Source: Phaeodactylibacter sp.
GTDB taxonomy: Bacteria; Bacteroidota; Bacteroidia; Chitinophagales; Saprospiraceae
Direction: 5' to 3'
Length of the DNA: 39,485 bases
Assembly: GCF_022763345.1 (NCBI RefSeq)
Contig: NZ_JALEGS010000112.1
Coordinates: 1 to 39,485, forward strand
Shown: positions 9,225-16,920 of the stretch, piece by piece
How the letters are laid out: every line of letters begins with the position of its first letter
How positions within the stretch are numbered: position 1 is the first letter of the stretch
Notes under the pieces: model-generated
The model's input: the letters and a program-made list of their open reading frames with translations, nothing else
What the model was told of the DNA's origin: nothing
Databases searched by the model: none
Translations under genes and position numbers: made by a program

Positions 9225-10439
9225 TTACCAACTCACGCCTGCCCCTCCGCCACCGGAACTGCCGCCACCGAAGGAGCTACCGCCACCACCGCCAAAGGAG
9301 CCTCCACCACCGGAGGAACGGGTTTTCTTAGGAATGACCACGATGCGCCGGTTTCGGTAGTTGCAGTTTTTGCAGGTGTGGATGACTTCCTTCTTGCCAG
9401 AGTGGCTGTAGGTCGCATTGCGCAGCACATTGGTATCGGATAGCGCGTAGGTCCTGAACTGGCACTTCGGGCAGGCTTTGTATTTACTCCACCGTTTTTT
9501 GTAGGGCAAAATAAGTATATCCTCCTCGTCCTCCGTAATCCAGACATCGTAGTCTACTGAGCCCAGGTGCTCCTCTACCACCTGTCCCAATTCCAAATAG
9601 CGGTCATCTTCAACTTCGTGCAGCTTGTGCATAATGGCACCGGTTTTGCGGCCATAACGGGGCTGATTGCGGAGCTTCTTCAGGTGTCGGCTGAGGAGGG
9701 GGTAAAACAAGGCATAGGGCAACGGGAACAAGAGGATAAAAATCCAACTGTGCACCTTGCGCACCATCATGAAGCGGTCATAAAGTTCCTGCTTGGAATA
9801 GTTGGTATAGATGAGCCAGATGATAAGAAAAAGGACAAACAGCGCGTCAATCACAGCATACCATACCAAGCCATCCGGCACCCCGTCAATCATTTGCCGG
9901 GGCTGCCCGCTGGAGCGAATTTCCTCAATCGTCTCCGGGTTTTCCAATGTTTCCTTGATGCGCTGTGTGGCGGCAATGAGCCCTGCGCCATAGTCACCCT
10001 CCCGAAAATAAGGCACCAACTCCTGCATACCGATACGGTAACAGATCACATCCGGCAGTACGCCTTCGAGCCCGTAGCCCGTCTCAAACTCCGTGCGCCG
10101 CTGGTCCATTACCGAAAAGACGAGAAGCCCGTTGTCTACATCAGCCTGCCCGATGCCCCAGTGGTTGAACAAGCGGGTGGCAAAGTCCTTGGGGTTTTCC
10201 TGCCCGATGGAATTGACGATAACAATGGCCACCTGAGCGGTGCTGTTCTGTTCCAGCTGACTACAAAGGGCATCGAGCGTACTTCGGTCTTGTGCATTGA
10301 GGACACCATCGGGATCACTGACGTAGCCACTGCCGTTGTCCTTGGGGTTGGGAAGGTTCTCAATCGTATAGGCGGTCTGCGCCATCGCGGCAACAGCCAA
10401 CATTAACATTACGGCCAGGAGGAGCCATCGGATTTGCAT
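9225..10439 (-). CDS. TPM-domain (YgcG-type) membrane protein
   Basis: The protein has 404 residues. A signal peptide (residues 1-20) is followed by a TPM domain at about 28-150, with the typical phrases YVSDPDGVLNAQDRSTLDAL, QVAIVIVNSIG and a run like NHWGIGQADVDNGLLVFS. Two membrane segments follow (ALFVLFLIIWLIY and WIFILLFPLPYALFYPLLS). Then comes a zinc-ribbon-like pair of knuckles (CPKC and CKNC) and a Gly/Ser-rich tail ending GGGGAGVSW, a hallmark of this family. TPM proteins are linked to photosystem II repair in plants and to membrane-protein quality control or respiratory chain support in bacteria. The role here is unknown. The VapC gene ends only 22 bp upstream. Confidence 0.88.
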   Translation of the reverse strand: MQIRWLLLAVMLMLAVAAMAQTAYTIENLPNPKDNGSGYVSDPDGVLNAQDRSTLDALCSQLEQNSTAQVAIVIVNSIGQENPKDFATRLFNHWGIGQADVDNGLLVFSVMDQRRTEFETGYGLEGVLPDVICYRIGMQELVPYFREGDYGAGLIAATQRIKETLENPETIEEIRSSGQPRQMIDGVPDGLVWYAVIDALFVLFLIIWLIYTNYSKQELYDRFMMVRKVHSWIFILLFPLPYALFYPLLSRHLKKLRNQPRYGRKTGAIMHKLHEVEDDRYLELGQVVEEHLGSVDYDVWITEDEEDILILPYKKRWSKYKACPKCQFRTYALSDTNVLRNATYSHSGKKEVIHTCKNCNYRNRRIVVIPKKTRSSGGGGSFGGGGGSSFGGGSSGGGGAGVSW

Positions 10440-10461
10440 AGAAATAGGAATTAGCCGGCTC

Positions 10462-10899
10462 CTAAGGTACAGCTTTCAGTTCAATTTTATCGGCAGGATC
10501 GAGGAGTCGTTCAAAATCGGAAAAATTATTAGAGTACAGCACGGACACTTCTGCCTTCAAAGCCGCCTGCAGGTGCAGCGCATCGTAAATCACTCCGCTG
10601 ACCAGTCCCTTTTGGGCGCAGCGGTGAAGGGCGGCTTCGTAGTCCGGCGCTCCTAATTCGATGGTGGCCACCGTTTTCCTCAAGGAGGTGATTAGACGGG
10701 CGGCAGCAACTGGCGATATTTTATTCCCTCTTGGAAATCTTGTGAGGTTAGCATACAGTTCAGCATACAAATGCGTACTCAAGCAAACTACTTTCCCTTG
10801 CTGTACCGCATCCCGGAATGCAGCTTTGCTTACTTTATGCAAGGGGTGCGCCTCTACCATAGCTGGAAATAAAACGGAGGTGTCGAAGTAACTATTCAT
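10462..10899 (-). CDS. vapC: PIN-domain toxin, VapC-like ribonuclease
   Basis: This is a PIN-domain protein of 145 residues. I place the start at the ATG at 10899, which overlaps the antitoxin stop (ATGAATAG); an upstream in-frame TTG at 10920 is less likely. Conserved acidic residues are D6 (FDTSVLF), E47 (YAELYANL), D106 (IYDALHLQAAL) and D128 (NNFSDFERL). Together they form the metal-binding site of these ribonucleases, although the usual Asp before the last motif is Asn here. VapC toxins cleave tRNA or rRNA when freed from their antitoxin. The gene is translationally coupled to an AbrB-type antitoxin. Confidence 0.85.
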   Translation of the reverse strand: MNSYFDTSVLFPAMVEAHPLHKVSKAAFRDAVQQGKVVCLSTHLYAELYANLTRFPRGNKISPVAAARLITSLRKTVATIELGAPDYEAALHRCAQKGLVSGVIYDALHLQAALKAEVSVLYSNNFSDFERLLDPADKIELKAVP

Positions 10900-11179
10900 T
10901 CCAGCCCATTTTTTTATCAAGGTAGGCCTGACGGGTCTCTTTCATAAATGCAGCATTATCAAATTCCCCTTCCTCGTTATTCCCATTATGGATGACGGGC
11001 AGCCCAAAATCTGTTACTTCTATATCATCTGGTGTAGCTACATCCGCAGCTGCCAGATAAATAATTTCTGTATCTGACACACATGACAGCTCCAACCTTT
11101 GCCCAGCCTTCAACCCCAGTTCCTCCCGGACTTTTTTGGGGATCAGAATGCGCCCAAACTTGTCTATTTTGACTTCCAT
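10892..11179 (-). CDS. vapB: AbrB/MazE-fold antitoxin of a VapBC pair
   Basis: The protein has 95 residues when started at the ATG at 11179, which has an AAGGA sequence 4 nt upstream. The N-terminus (MEVKIDKFGRILIPKKVREE) is a SpoVT/AbrB swapped-hairpin DNA-binding domain. The C-terminal 40 residues are acidic and Asn-rich, as expected for a toxin-neutralising tail. A longer reading from a TTG at 11227 would run through the inferred promoter and operator, so I reject it. The stop overlaps the toxin start by 8 nt. The protein probably represses its own operon together with VapC. Confidence 0.85.
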   Translation of the reverse strand: MEVKIDKFGRILIPKKVREELGLKAGQRLELSCVSDTEIIYLAAADVATPDDIEVTDFGLPVIHNGNNEEGEFDNAAFMKETRQAYLDKKMGWNE

Positions 11180-11187
11180 AATCCTTA

Positions 11188-11218
11188 TTTTGCCAATAAA
11201 ACTAAAAAATTGGCAAAA
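11188..11218. promoter_or_regulatory. Inverted-repeat operator of the VapBC pair
   Basis: Perfect 10-nt arms (TTTTGCCAAT at 11188-11197, ATTGGCAAAA at 11209-11218) are separated by 11 nt. The centres are 21 nt apart, two helical turns. The repeat ends 8 nt before the antitoxin ATG and covers the inferred -7 box. This fits autoregulation by a dimeric AbrB-fold antitoxin. Confidence 0.75.
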
Positions 11219-11227
11219 CAGTTCCAA
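11197..11227 (-). promoter_or_regulatory. Promoter of the VapBC pair
   Basis: On the minus strand TTG (11227-11225), a 20-nt gap and TAGTTTTA (11204-11197) match the Bacteroidota pattern TTG-N19-21-TAnnTTTG with one mismatch. Transcription would begin near 11190, giving a leader of about 10 nt before the ATG at 11179. Confidence 0.55.
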
Positions 11228-11269
11228 TACCGGATTGTATAAACCCGACGCAACAATACGGAATCAAAA

Positions 11270-11300
11270 TTGTCCATTCCGGCATATCCTTCTATTTTAG
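11270..11300 (+). promoter_or_regulatory. Possible promoter for the symporter operon
   Basis: TTG at 11270-11272, 20 nt, then TATTTTAG at 11293-11300. The second box is one base off TAnnTTTG. The inferred start of transcription is about 20 nt before the small membrane protein gene. Confidence 0.45.
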
Positions 11301-11326
11301 CCGTTCAATACCTAAAGATCAACCAT

Positions 11327-11479
11327 ATGGCCATGCCCGACCAACAAGACCAACAGCCTTTGCCCGATGACGGGCCACCGCCTATCCTGAAGACCTGGAA
11401 CCGGATGTACCTGTTTGTGCTCATCTTGCACGCCATCATCATCACCTTATTTTACTGGTTTACACAAGCTTATTCCTGA
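11327..11479 (+). CDS. Small single-span membrane protein before the symporter gene
   Basis: About 50 residues from the ATG at 11327; a second ATG at 11333 is equally possible. A polar Pro/Gln/Asp-rich N-terminus (PDQQDQQPLPDDGPPPIL) leads into one hydrophobic helix (MYLFVLILHAIIITLFYWF). It ends 70 bp before the start of the sodium symporter gene. The arrangement suggests a small accessory subunit of the symporter, but this is inference only. I do not recognise the family. Confidence 0.55.
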   Translation: MAMPDQQDQQPLPDDGPPPILKTWNRMYLFVLILHAIIITLFYWFTQAYS

Positions 11480-11549
11480 GGCAGTTGCCTGCCATTGGAC
11501 CGCAATATGCTGTCCATCATCCTCACTAAAAAGACTAACCAAAGCGCAC

Positions 11550-13265
11550 ATGGAAATACTGGACTGGATAATAATGCTGGGCACGCTGCTGAGTATCGTG
11601 GCTTACGGAGTATGGTACACCCGCAAGGTTGACAACGTACAGAGCTATCTGTTGGGCGATCGCGACCTGCCCTGGTGGACGATCGGGCTCTCGGTCATGG
11701 CCACGCAAGCCAGCGCGATCACCTTTTTATCCACGCCCGGGCAGGCCTATGAGGACGGGATGCGCTTTGCGCAGTTCTACTTCGGGCTGCCGGTGGCCAT
11801 GGTGATTTTGTGTGTTTTTGTCTTGCCCATCTATTACCGGCTCAAGGTCTATACCGCCTACGAGTACCTGGAAGGGCGTTTTGACCTGCGTACCCGGACG
11901 CTCACGGCTGTTCTTTTTCTCATCCAACGGGGGCTGGCAGCCGGGCTGACCATCTACGCGCCGGCCATCATCCTGTCTACCATTTTGGGCTGGAGCCTGC
12001 GGTGGACTGTCCTTTTTATTGGAGCGCTGGTCATTTTTTACACCATGCTGGGCGGTACCAAAGCCGTGAGCGTGACCCAAAAACAGCAAGTGATCGTCAT
12101 CCTGTCGGGCATGTTTATCGCGGCGATGATTTTGATTTTCCAGTTACCTCCGGACGTCGGTTTTAGCGATGCGGTGGGCGTGGCTGGCAAAATGGGCAAG
12201 CTCAACGTTGTCGACTTCGAATTTGATTTGTCCAACCGGTATAACTTTTGGTCGGGTATGATCGGCGGGGTGTTCCTGTTCCTGTCTTACTTCGGTACGG
12301 ATCAGTCGCAGGTGCAGCGCTACCTCAGCGGCAAATCCCTGAATGAAAGCCGGCTGGGGCTGTTGTTCAACGGTATTTTGAAGGTCCCCATGCAGTTTCT
12401 GGTACTCTTTGTAGGCATCTTGGTGTTTGTCTTCTTTCAATTCCAGCAGCCACCCATTCACTTCAACTCCGCCAACCTGGAAAAGCTGGAAAACACCGAA
12501 TATGCGGACGACCTCGCTAACCTGCAGGCGCAACACAACACCCTTTTCCTAACCCAACAAGAAGAGGTACGGGCACTTATGGGTGCCATTGACCAAAACG
12601 ACGAGCCCGCCATTTCAGAGATTCAGCAGCGGCTGTCTACTTTGCGGGAAACCGATAGAGCATTACGCAATGAAACCAAAGACCTCATTCTGCAAGCCGA
12701 CCCGGCTTCCAAGATCAAGGATACCGATTACGTCTTTATCACTTTCGTCACGGAGTACCTCCCGGTGGGGCTGGTAGGGCTGCTGCTTGCCGTTATCTTC
12801 TCAGCGGCCATGTCCTCTACGGCTTCTGAGCTGAACGCCCTGGCTACGACTACGGTGGTTGACCTCTACCGGCGCAGCTTTGCCAAAGACAAAACCGACA
12901 GGCACTACCTGAATGCTTCCAAAGCGTTTACGGCAGTTTGGGGCGGTATTGCACTGGTTTTTGCGGCTACCGCCAATTTATTTGAGAATCTCATTCAGGC
13001 GGTCAATATCATCGGCTCCCTTTTCTACGGAGCCATTCTGGGTATTTTTGTGGTGGCCTTCTTTATGAAAAAAGTAGGCGGGCGGGCGGTCTTCATCGGC
13101 GCGCTGATCGCAGAAGCCATCGTACTGATCATTTTCACCCTCAATTCTATGGAGATCATCAACATCGCCTACCTGTGGCTGAACCTGATCGGGTGCACGC
13201 TGGTGATGGGGTTTGCATGGATACTGGAGCAGGCGATGCCGGAACCAACCGCACCGAATGCTTAA
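11550..13265 (+). CDS. Sodium:solute symporter (SSS/SLC5 family)
   Basis: The protein has 571 residues from the ATG at 11550 (MEILDWIIMLGTLLSIVAYG); upstream codons in this frame are not membrane-like. Family signs include SYLLGDRDLPWWTIG, TQASAITFLSTPGQ in the first helix pair, YFGTDQSQVQRYLSG and FSAAMSSTASELNALATT, the last near the inferred second sodium site. About 13 hydrophobic segments can be counted. A polar, partly coiled-coil insertion of about 90 residues (12455-12725) interrupts two helices. The substrate could be a sugar, an inositol-like compound or another organic solute; sequence alone does not decide. Confidence 0.88.
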   Translation: MEILDWIIMLGTLLSIVAYGVWYTRKVDNVQSYLLGDRDLPWWTIGLSVMATQASAITFLSTPGQAYEDGMRFAQFYFGLPVAMVILCVFVLPIYYRLKVYTAYEYLEGRFDLRTRTLTAVLFLIQRGLAAGLTIYAPAIILSTILGWSLRWTVLFIGALVIFYTMLGGTKAVSVTQKQQVIVILSGMFIAAMILIFQLPPDVGFSDAVGVAGKMGKLNVVDFEFDLSNRYNFWSGMIGGVFLFLSYFGTDQSQVQRYLSGKSLNESRLGLLFNGILKVPMQFLVLFVGILVFVFFQFQQPPIHFNSANLEKLENTEYADDLANLQAQHNTLFLTQQEEVRALMGAIDQNDEPAISEIQQRLSTLRETDRALRNETKDLILQADPASKIKDTDYVFITFVTEYLPVGLVGLLLAVIFSAAMSSTASELNALATTTVVDLYRRSFAKDKTDRHYLNASKAFTAVWGGIALVFAATANLFENLIQAVNIIGSLFYGAILGIFVVAFFMKKVGGRAVFIGALIAEAIVLIIFTLNSMEIINIAYLWLNLIGCTLVMGFAWILEQAMPEPTAPNA

Positions 13266-13358
13266 TCTTTCATAATGCCCTTCTGCCTATTGAGGCGGCT
13301 TGCTCAGCAAGTCAAAGAGGCATACTAAACAGAATTGCCTATTTTCAGGGTAAAAAAC

Positions 13359-15134
13359 ATGCGCTATTTTCTACCTGTGCTGCTGTTGGTTTCCTGCAAA
13401 CTTTCCGCTCAGTATGTGGACCTGAGCTGGCAGCCTTCTTTTTATTGTCAGCCTGCTGAGATTATCCCTTATGGTGGGGAATGGTTTGTTATAGCCAAAA
13501 CCTATAATAACAAACGGTATGAATCTGGTGGTTACGCAGCATTGATTAATGATTCTGGTATTCAGCGGGAACAATACACAAACTGGACGAGCGCTAATGG
13601 CTTGTACAATGCCGCTGTAAATGGCAAGGGGCAACTAGCATGGTCAGGATCACAGGGGTCATGTGACTTTTATACCGATAGTGCAATAGCTACTTTCAAT
13701 TCAAACGGGGAGCAAATAAAACTGTTGCAAAACGGAGAAGCCCCCCATTCGGTATACCACATCGCCGGACTTCCCGAGGGCCATTTTGTCACAAATGGCT
13801 TGCAGGGCACAATACTGCTGGACTCGGCACTAAACATCAAGCACAGCAATTATCCTACACTTGCAAGAGACATCAAAAGCAACGGTGATTCTATAGTATG
13901 GTTTCATACCAGGAGCTTTATTCCACCATACCCAGTCAGGCTCCACAGAAGAATCTACAGAGGAGACTTGCTATCTCCCAGCCCTCATTCGGAATTGGAA
14001 GGTTTCTCTTCACCGGACTATGTAGCTATTCGCGATTTCCACGCCAGCGGGCCACAAATTTGCGCAATTATTGACAGTACGATTTGGACTTCTGAGTATC
14101 CCTTTACCACATCGCAGAGCAAAGAGATCGTCTGGTCTGGCGTCGAATACCAGCACATTCAATACTATGAAGGGCATTACTACCTGTTTGGGATGGATGC
14201 CAGTAACCGGACCTGGATGCAAAAGCGTTCTGCAGATCTGAACACCTGGGAGAACTTTCTCCTTCCCTGGGATGCTTATTTGTGGGATGTTGCAATACAG
14301 GAGGGCACGATTGCACTATTAGGCGACCGGCTTATTCCAGATGGCGGGCGCTTTCCTCCACTATCCCGCCCAGCTTCTATGCCTAATGGAGGCGCGGCCA
14401 ATCTAATCGCCTTTAGAACCATACCTTTAGAGGATTTTGCGACTGCCGAGACAGATGCCGATATTGCTATCCATAATATTACATGGTCGGGCGAGTACTC
14501 TATTTTGGAACCTCCTATTATTTGCTATGGTGAAGACGGCTCCTTTGGCATTGTGACGCTCAGCGGTTTCAGTATTGAAGTCCTTAATAAAGGCAGCGTT
14601 CCTGTTTCCGGTGTATCCGTAAGCACCCGAAGACGAACCTGCGGCGATTTCAAAGACCCGTGTGGAACCGTATTTGGCTTTTGGTTCCCATTCACAGAAG
14701 TGACGATCCCGCCCGGAGGCAGCGCCACACTTCCCATTGACGAAGAAATGCAGTTCTTCCTGCAAGACCTGGAGCCCCCCTACGAGCTCTGCTTTTGGGC
14801 TACAGCCCATGGCGCACCGACGGAGCATACTTATCAGGATAATCTGCTCTGCACCAATCTGGATATCCACAAGGGAGCGCCGCCCGAACCCAGCTGGCGA
14901 GTCTCCCCTAACCCGGCGGAACATTGGGTGGACATCACACTGCCTTCCGGGCTGGATACCGGCAGCGAGCTCCTGCTTTACCATTCCAACGGCCAAATAC
15001 TAAGGCGCAGCACCTTAAGCCCTGGCACGCTAAAGCACCGGTTTGCGCTGGAGCTATTGCCCGCAGGGCTGTACACCATCGTTTGGCTGCATGGAGATAC
15101 GCAAAACGTTAAGCGCTTCATAAAAGCCCACTGA
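13359..15134 (+). CDS. Secreted T9SS type A cargo protein
   Basis: The protein has 591 residues from the ATG at 13359; an in-frame TTG at 13335 would put charged residues before the signal peptide. The signal peptide is MRYFLPVLLLVSCKLSAQ. The first 370 residues have repeated strand patterns that could be a beta-propeller. A CARDB-like Ig domain (FSIEVLNKGSVPVSGVSV to ELCFWATAHG) precedes a type A sorting domain with WRVSPNPAEHWVDITLP, GQILRR and LLPAGLYTIVWLHGD, ending KRFIKAH. The protein is thus exported through the outer membrane by T9SS. Its molecular role is unknown. Confidence 0.82.
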   Translation: MRYFLPVLLLVSCKLSAQYVDLSWQPSFYCQPAEIIPYGGEWFVIAKTYNNKRYESGGYAALINDSGIQREQYTNWTSANGLYNAAVNGKGQLAWSGSQGSCDFYTDSAIATFNSNGEQIKLLQNGEAPHSVYHIAGLPEGHFVTNGLQGTILLDSALNIKHSNYPTLARDIKSNGDSIVWFHTRSFIPPYPVRLHRRIYRGDLLSPSPHSELEGFSSPDYVAIRDFHASGPQICAIIDSTIWTSEYPFTTSQSKEIVWSGVEYQHIQYYEGHYYLFGMDASNRTWMQKRSADLNTWENFLLPWDAYLWDVAIQEGTIALLGDRLIPDGGRFPPLSRPASMPNGGAANLIAFRTIPLEDFATAETDADIAIHNITWSGEYSILEPPIICYGEDGSFGIVTLSGFSIEVLNKGSVPVSGVSVSTRRRTCGDFKDPCGTVFGFWFPFTEVTIPPGGSATLPIDEEMQFFLQDLEPPYELCFWATAHGAPTEHTYQDNLLCTNLDIHKGAPPEPSWRVSPNPAEHWVDITLPSGLDTGSELLLYHSNGQILRRSTLSPGTLKHRFALELLPAGLYTIVWLHGDTQNVKRFIKAH

Positions 15135-15218
15135 CAACCGTTAAAACCAAGCTAAAGTAGGTAAGAGCGGACCATGCTATGCTCTGCGGTTTGTATTTTC
15201 AATGCCAAACCCCTTGGT

Positions 15219-16307
15219 ATGAAAAAATACATTTACCTGCTGCTATTTCTCGCCGCCTGTCAGTCCCCAAGACAAGCTTTCGAAGCCGGTGAGTACGACA
15301 AAGCCTTCAAAAAAGCCCTTGACCGGTTTGAGCACAATCAGGGCGACCCCGAACTCCATGTCCTGATGCGGAGGTCCGCCGAGCAAATCCTGCAACGAGA
15401 GCACGACCTGCGTGATCAACTTTACGCCTCTGATGATCCAGCCGATTGGGCCAAAGCACTCGACCGCAATGTGGATTTGCAAGAACAGCTCTCCCCCGCC
15501 CTCCCCTACCTGCAGAGTACCCTGCAATTTGAGCTGGACGGGCTGCAAAGCGAATACCAACGCACCCGGCCCTTGATCTATCAGGCTTACCTTGACCGTG
15601 GCCGGCAAAGGATGCTAGAGTTTGACACTACCGGCCGCAAGTCCACGGCTCAGGCAGCCTATTTTGACTTTAGGCATGCGGAGGAATATGCCGGCAATTC
15701 GGTGGAAGCCTCACTCGACTCCCTGTTAAAAGCAGCACGCAAGGGTGGAACGCTTCAGGCCCGTGTGGAACTCGATCCGCCCTTTTTCTACCGCTTTGAT
15801 ACTGAGCGGGCGCTGGACAACCTTGCCGGGCCTGCCGGGGACTTTTATCAGCTGAGCTATAATCTAAATCCCGCGGAGGCGGACTGCGTCATCCGGATCA
15901 ACTTCAGTGATGTGGATGTTGACGAATGGGAGGACAGTAGCGAAGACCACCATACCAAGGAGGTCATCACCGGCCACGAAACCAAACGCGACACCAGCGG
16001 TAATTCTTATGAAGTCCCTGTTTATGAAGAAGTTTCCGGTACGGTGGCCTACATCACGCACCACAAGCGGGCGAGCCTTTCCGTATCGGTGAACATCATC
16101 AATCAGAGTGGGCAGTGTACCATGTCGGGCTGCTCTTTTTCGGATCAGGTGGAAGCCCGGGACGAGCAAATCGAGATTTCGGGAGATACCCGGGCTATCC
16201 CCTCGCACATCACGGAGACTCACTTCAGCGATCTACCAGATGACGACGATTTGGCGGAGGAACTGATTGATGCATTGGCACGGAGGGTAGTCGGGTGTTT
16301 GCGTTAA
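15219..16307 (+). CDS. Lipoprotein of unknown function
   Basis: The protein has 362 residues from the ATG at 15219. A short signal peptide ends in the lipobox LAAC (Cys14). Residues 25-200 are helical and resemble TPR-like units (FEAGEYDKAFKKALDRF). The second half is richer in strand and contains VYEEVSGTVAYITHHKRASL and a CTMSGC pair of cysteines. It ends with an acidic run (DDDDLAEELIDALARR). It follows the T9SS cargo gene by 84 bp and may be co-transcribed with it and with the DUF4199 gene 62 bp downstream. I do not recognise the family. Confidence 0.7.
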   Translation: MKKYIYLLLFLAACQSPRQAFEAGEYDKAFKKALDRFEHNQGDPELHVLMRRSAEQILQREHDLRDQLYASDDPADWAKALDRNVDLQEQLSPALPYLQSTLQFELDGLQSEYQRTRPLIYQAYLDRGRQRMLEFDTTGRKSTAQAAYFDFRHAEEYAGNSVEASLDSLLKAARKGGTLQARVELDPPFFYRFDTERALDNLAGPAGDFYQLSYNLNPAEADCVIRINFSDVDVDEWEDSSEDHHTKEVITGHETKRDTSGNSYEVPVYEEVSGTVAYITHHKRASLSVSVNIINQSGQCTMSGCSFSDQVEARDEQIEISGDTRAIPSHITETHFSDLPDDDDLAEELIDALARRVVGCLR

Positions 16308-16369
16308 GAAATCTCTACCCATTTTATATGGAGTATTGCCTATCTTAGGAGGTACAAAATGCCTTAGTC

Positions 16370-16858
16370 ATGAAAAAATACGCAACAGAAATCAAATGGG
16401 CGCTGATCTTTTGTGCGGCAGCCCTGGCCTGGATGGTCTTTGAGAAAGCGATGGGGTGGCATGGCCCCAAAATTGAACAGCACCCTTACATGACCAACAT
16501 TTTCGGGCTGATAGCCATCGTCATTTACGTGTTGGCGCTTCGGGAAAAGCGGCAAAAGCTGGGCGGGCAAATGACCTGGAAGCAGGGGTTTATGTCCGGA
16601 TTGATTATCAGTATCATCGTTGCGCTGCTAAGCCCGCTGACGCAGTGGATTACGCACACGTTGATTTCTCCGGAGTATTTCCCCAATGCCATTGCCTATT
16701 CGGTGGAGGTAGATTACCACGACTCGCGCGAAGCCGCCGCTGAGTACTTCAACTTACAGTCTTACATGATGCAAAGCGGTATCGGCGCAGTTATCATGGG
16801 AGTGGTGACCTCAGCCGTGGTTGCCATTTTTCTGAAGCGGAGCCCAACAACCACTTAA
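16370..16858 (+). CDS. DUF4199-family membrane protein
   Basis: The protein has 162 residues with four hydrophobic segments (WALIFCAAALAWMVFE, NIFGLIAIVIYVLAL, GFMSGLIISIIVALLSPL and GIGAVIMGVVTSAVVAIFL). The phrase YPNAIAY-like between the third and fourth, and ALREKRQKLGGQMTWKQGF after the second, are typical of DUF4199, a Bacteroidota inner-membrane family of unknown function. An AGGAGG at 16349-16354 is unusually far (about 15 nt) from the ATG; a two-codon frame (ATG CCT TAG) lies in between. Confidence 0.78.
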   Translation: MKKYATEIKWALIFCAAALAWMVFEKAMGWHGPKIEQHPYMTNIFGLIAIVIYVLALREKRQKLGGQMTWKQGFMSGLIISIIVALLSPLTQWITHTLISPEYFPNAIAYSVEVDYHDSREAAAEYFNLQSYMMQSGIGAVIMGVVTSAVVAIFLKRSPTTT

Positions 16859-16864
16859 ACACAG

Positions 16865-16896
16865 GAAGGGCTACAGTTCTGGTGCTGCAGCCCTTC
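16865..16896. terminator. Terminator between convergent genes
   Basis: GAAGGGCTACA (16865-16875) pairs with TGCAGCCCTTC (16886-16896) with one mismatch. It is followed by GATTCTGTTTCTTTTT on the plus strand. It lies between the DUF4199 gene and the end of asnS. Confidence 0.65.
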
Positions 16897-16920
16897 GATT
16901 CTGTTTCTTTTTGGTCTTCC

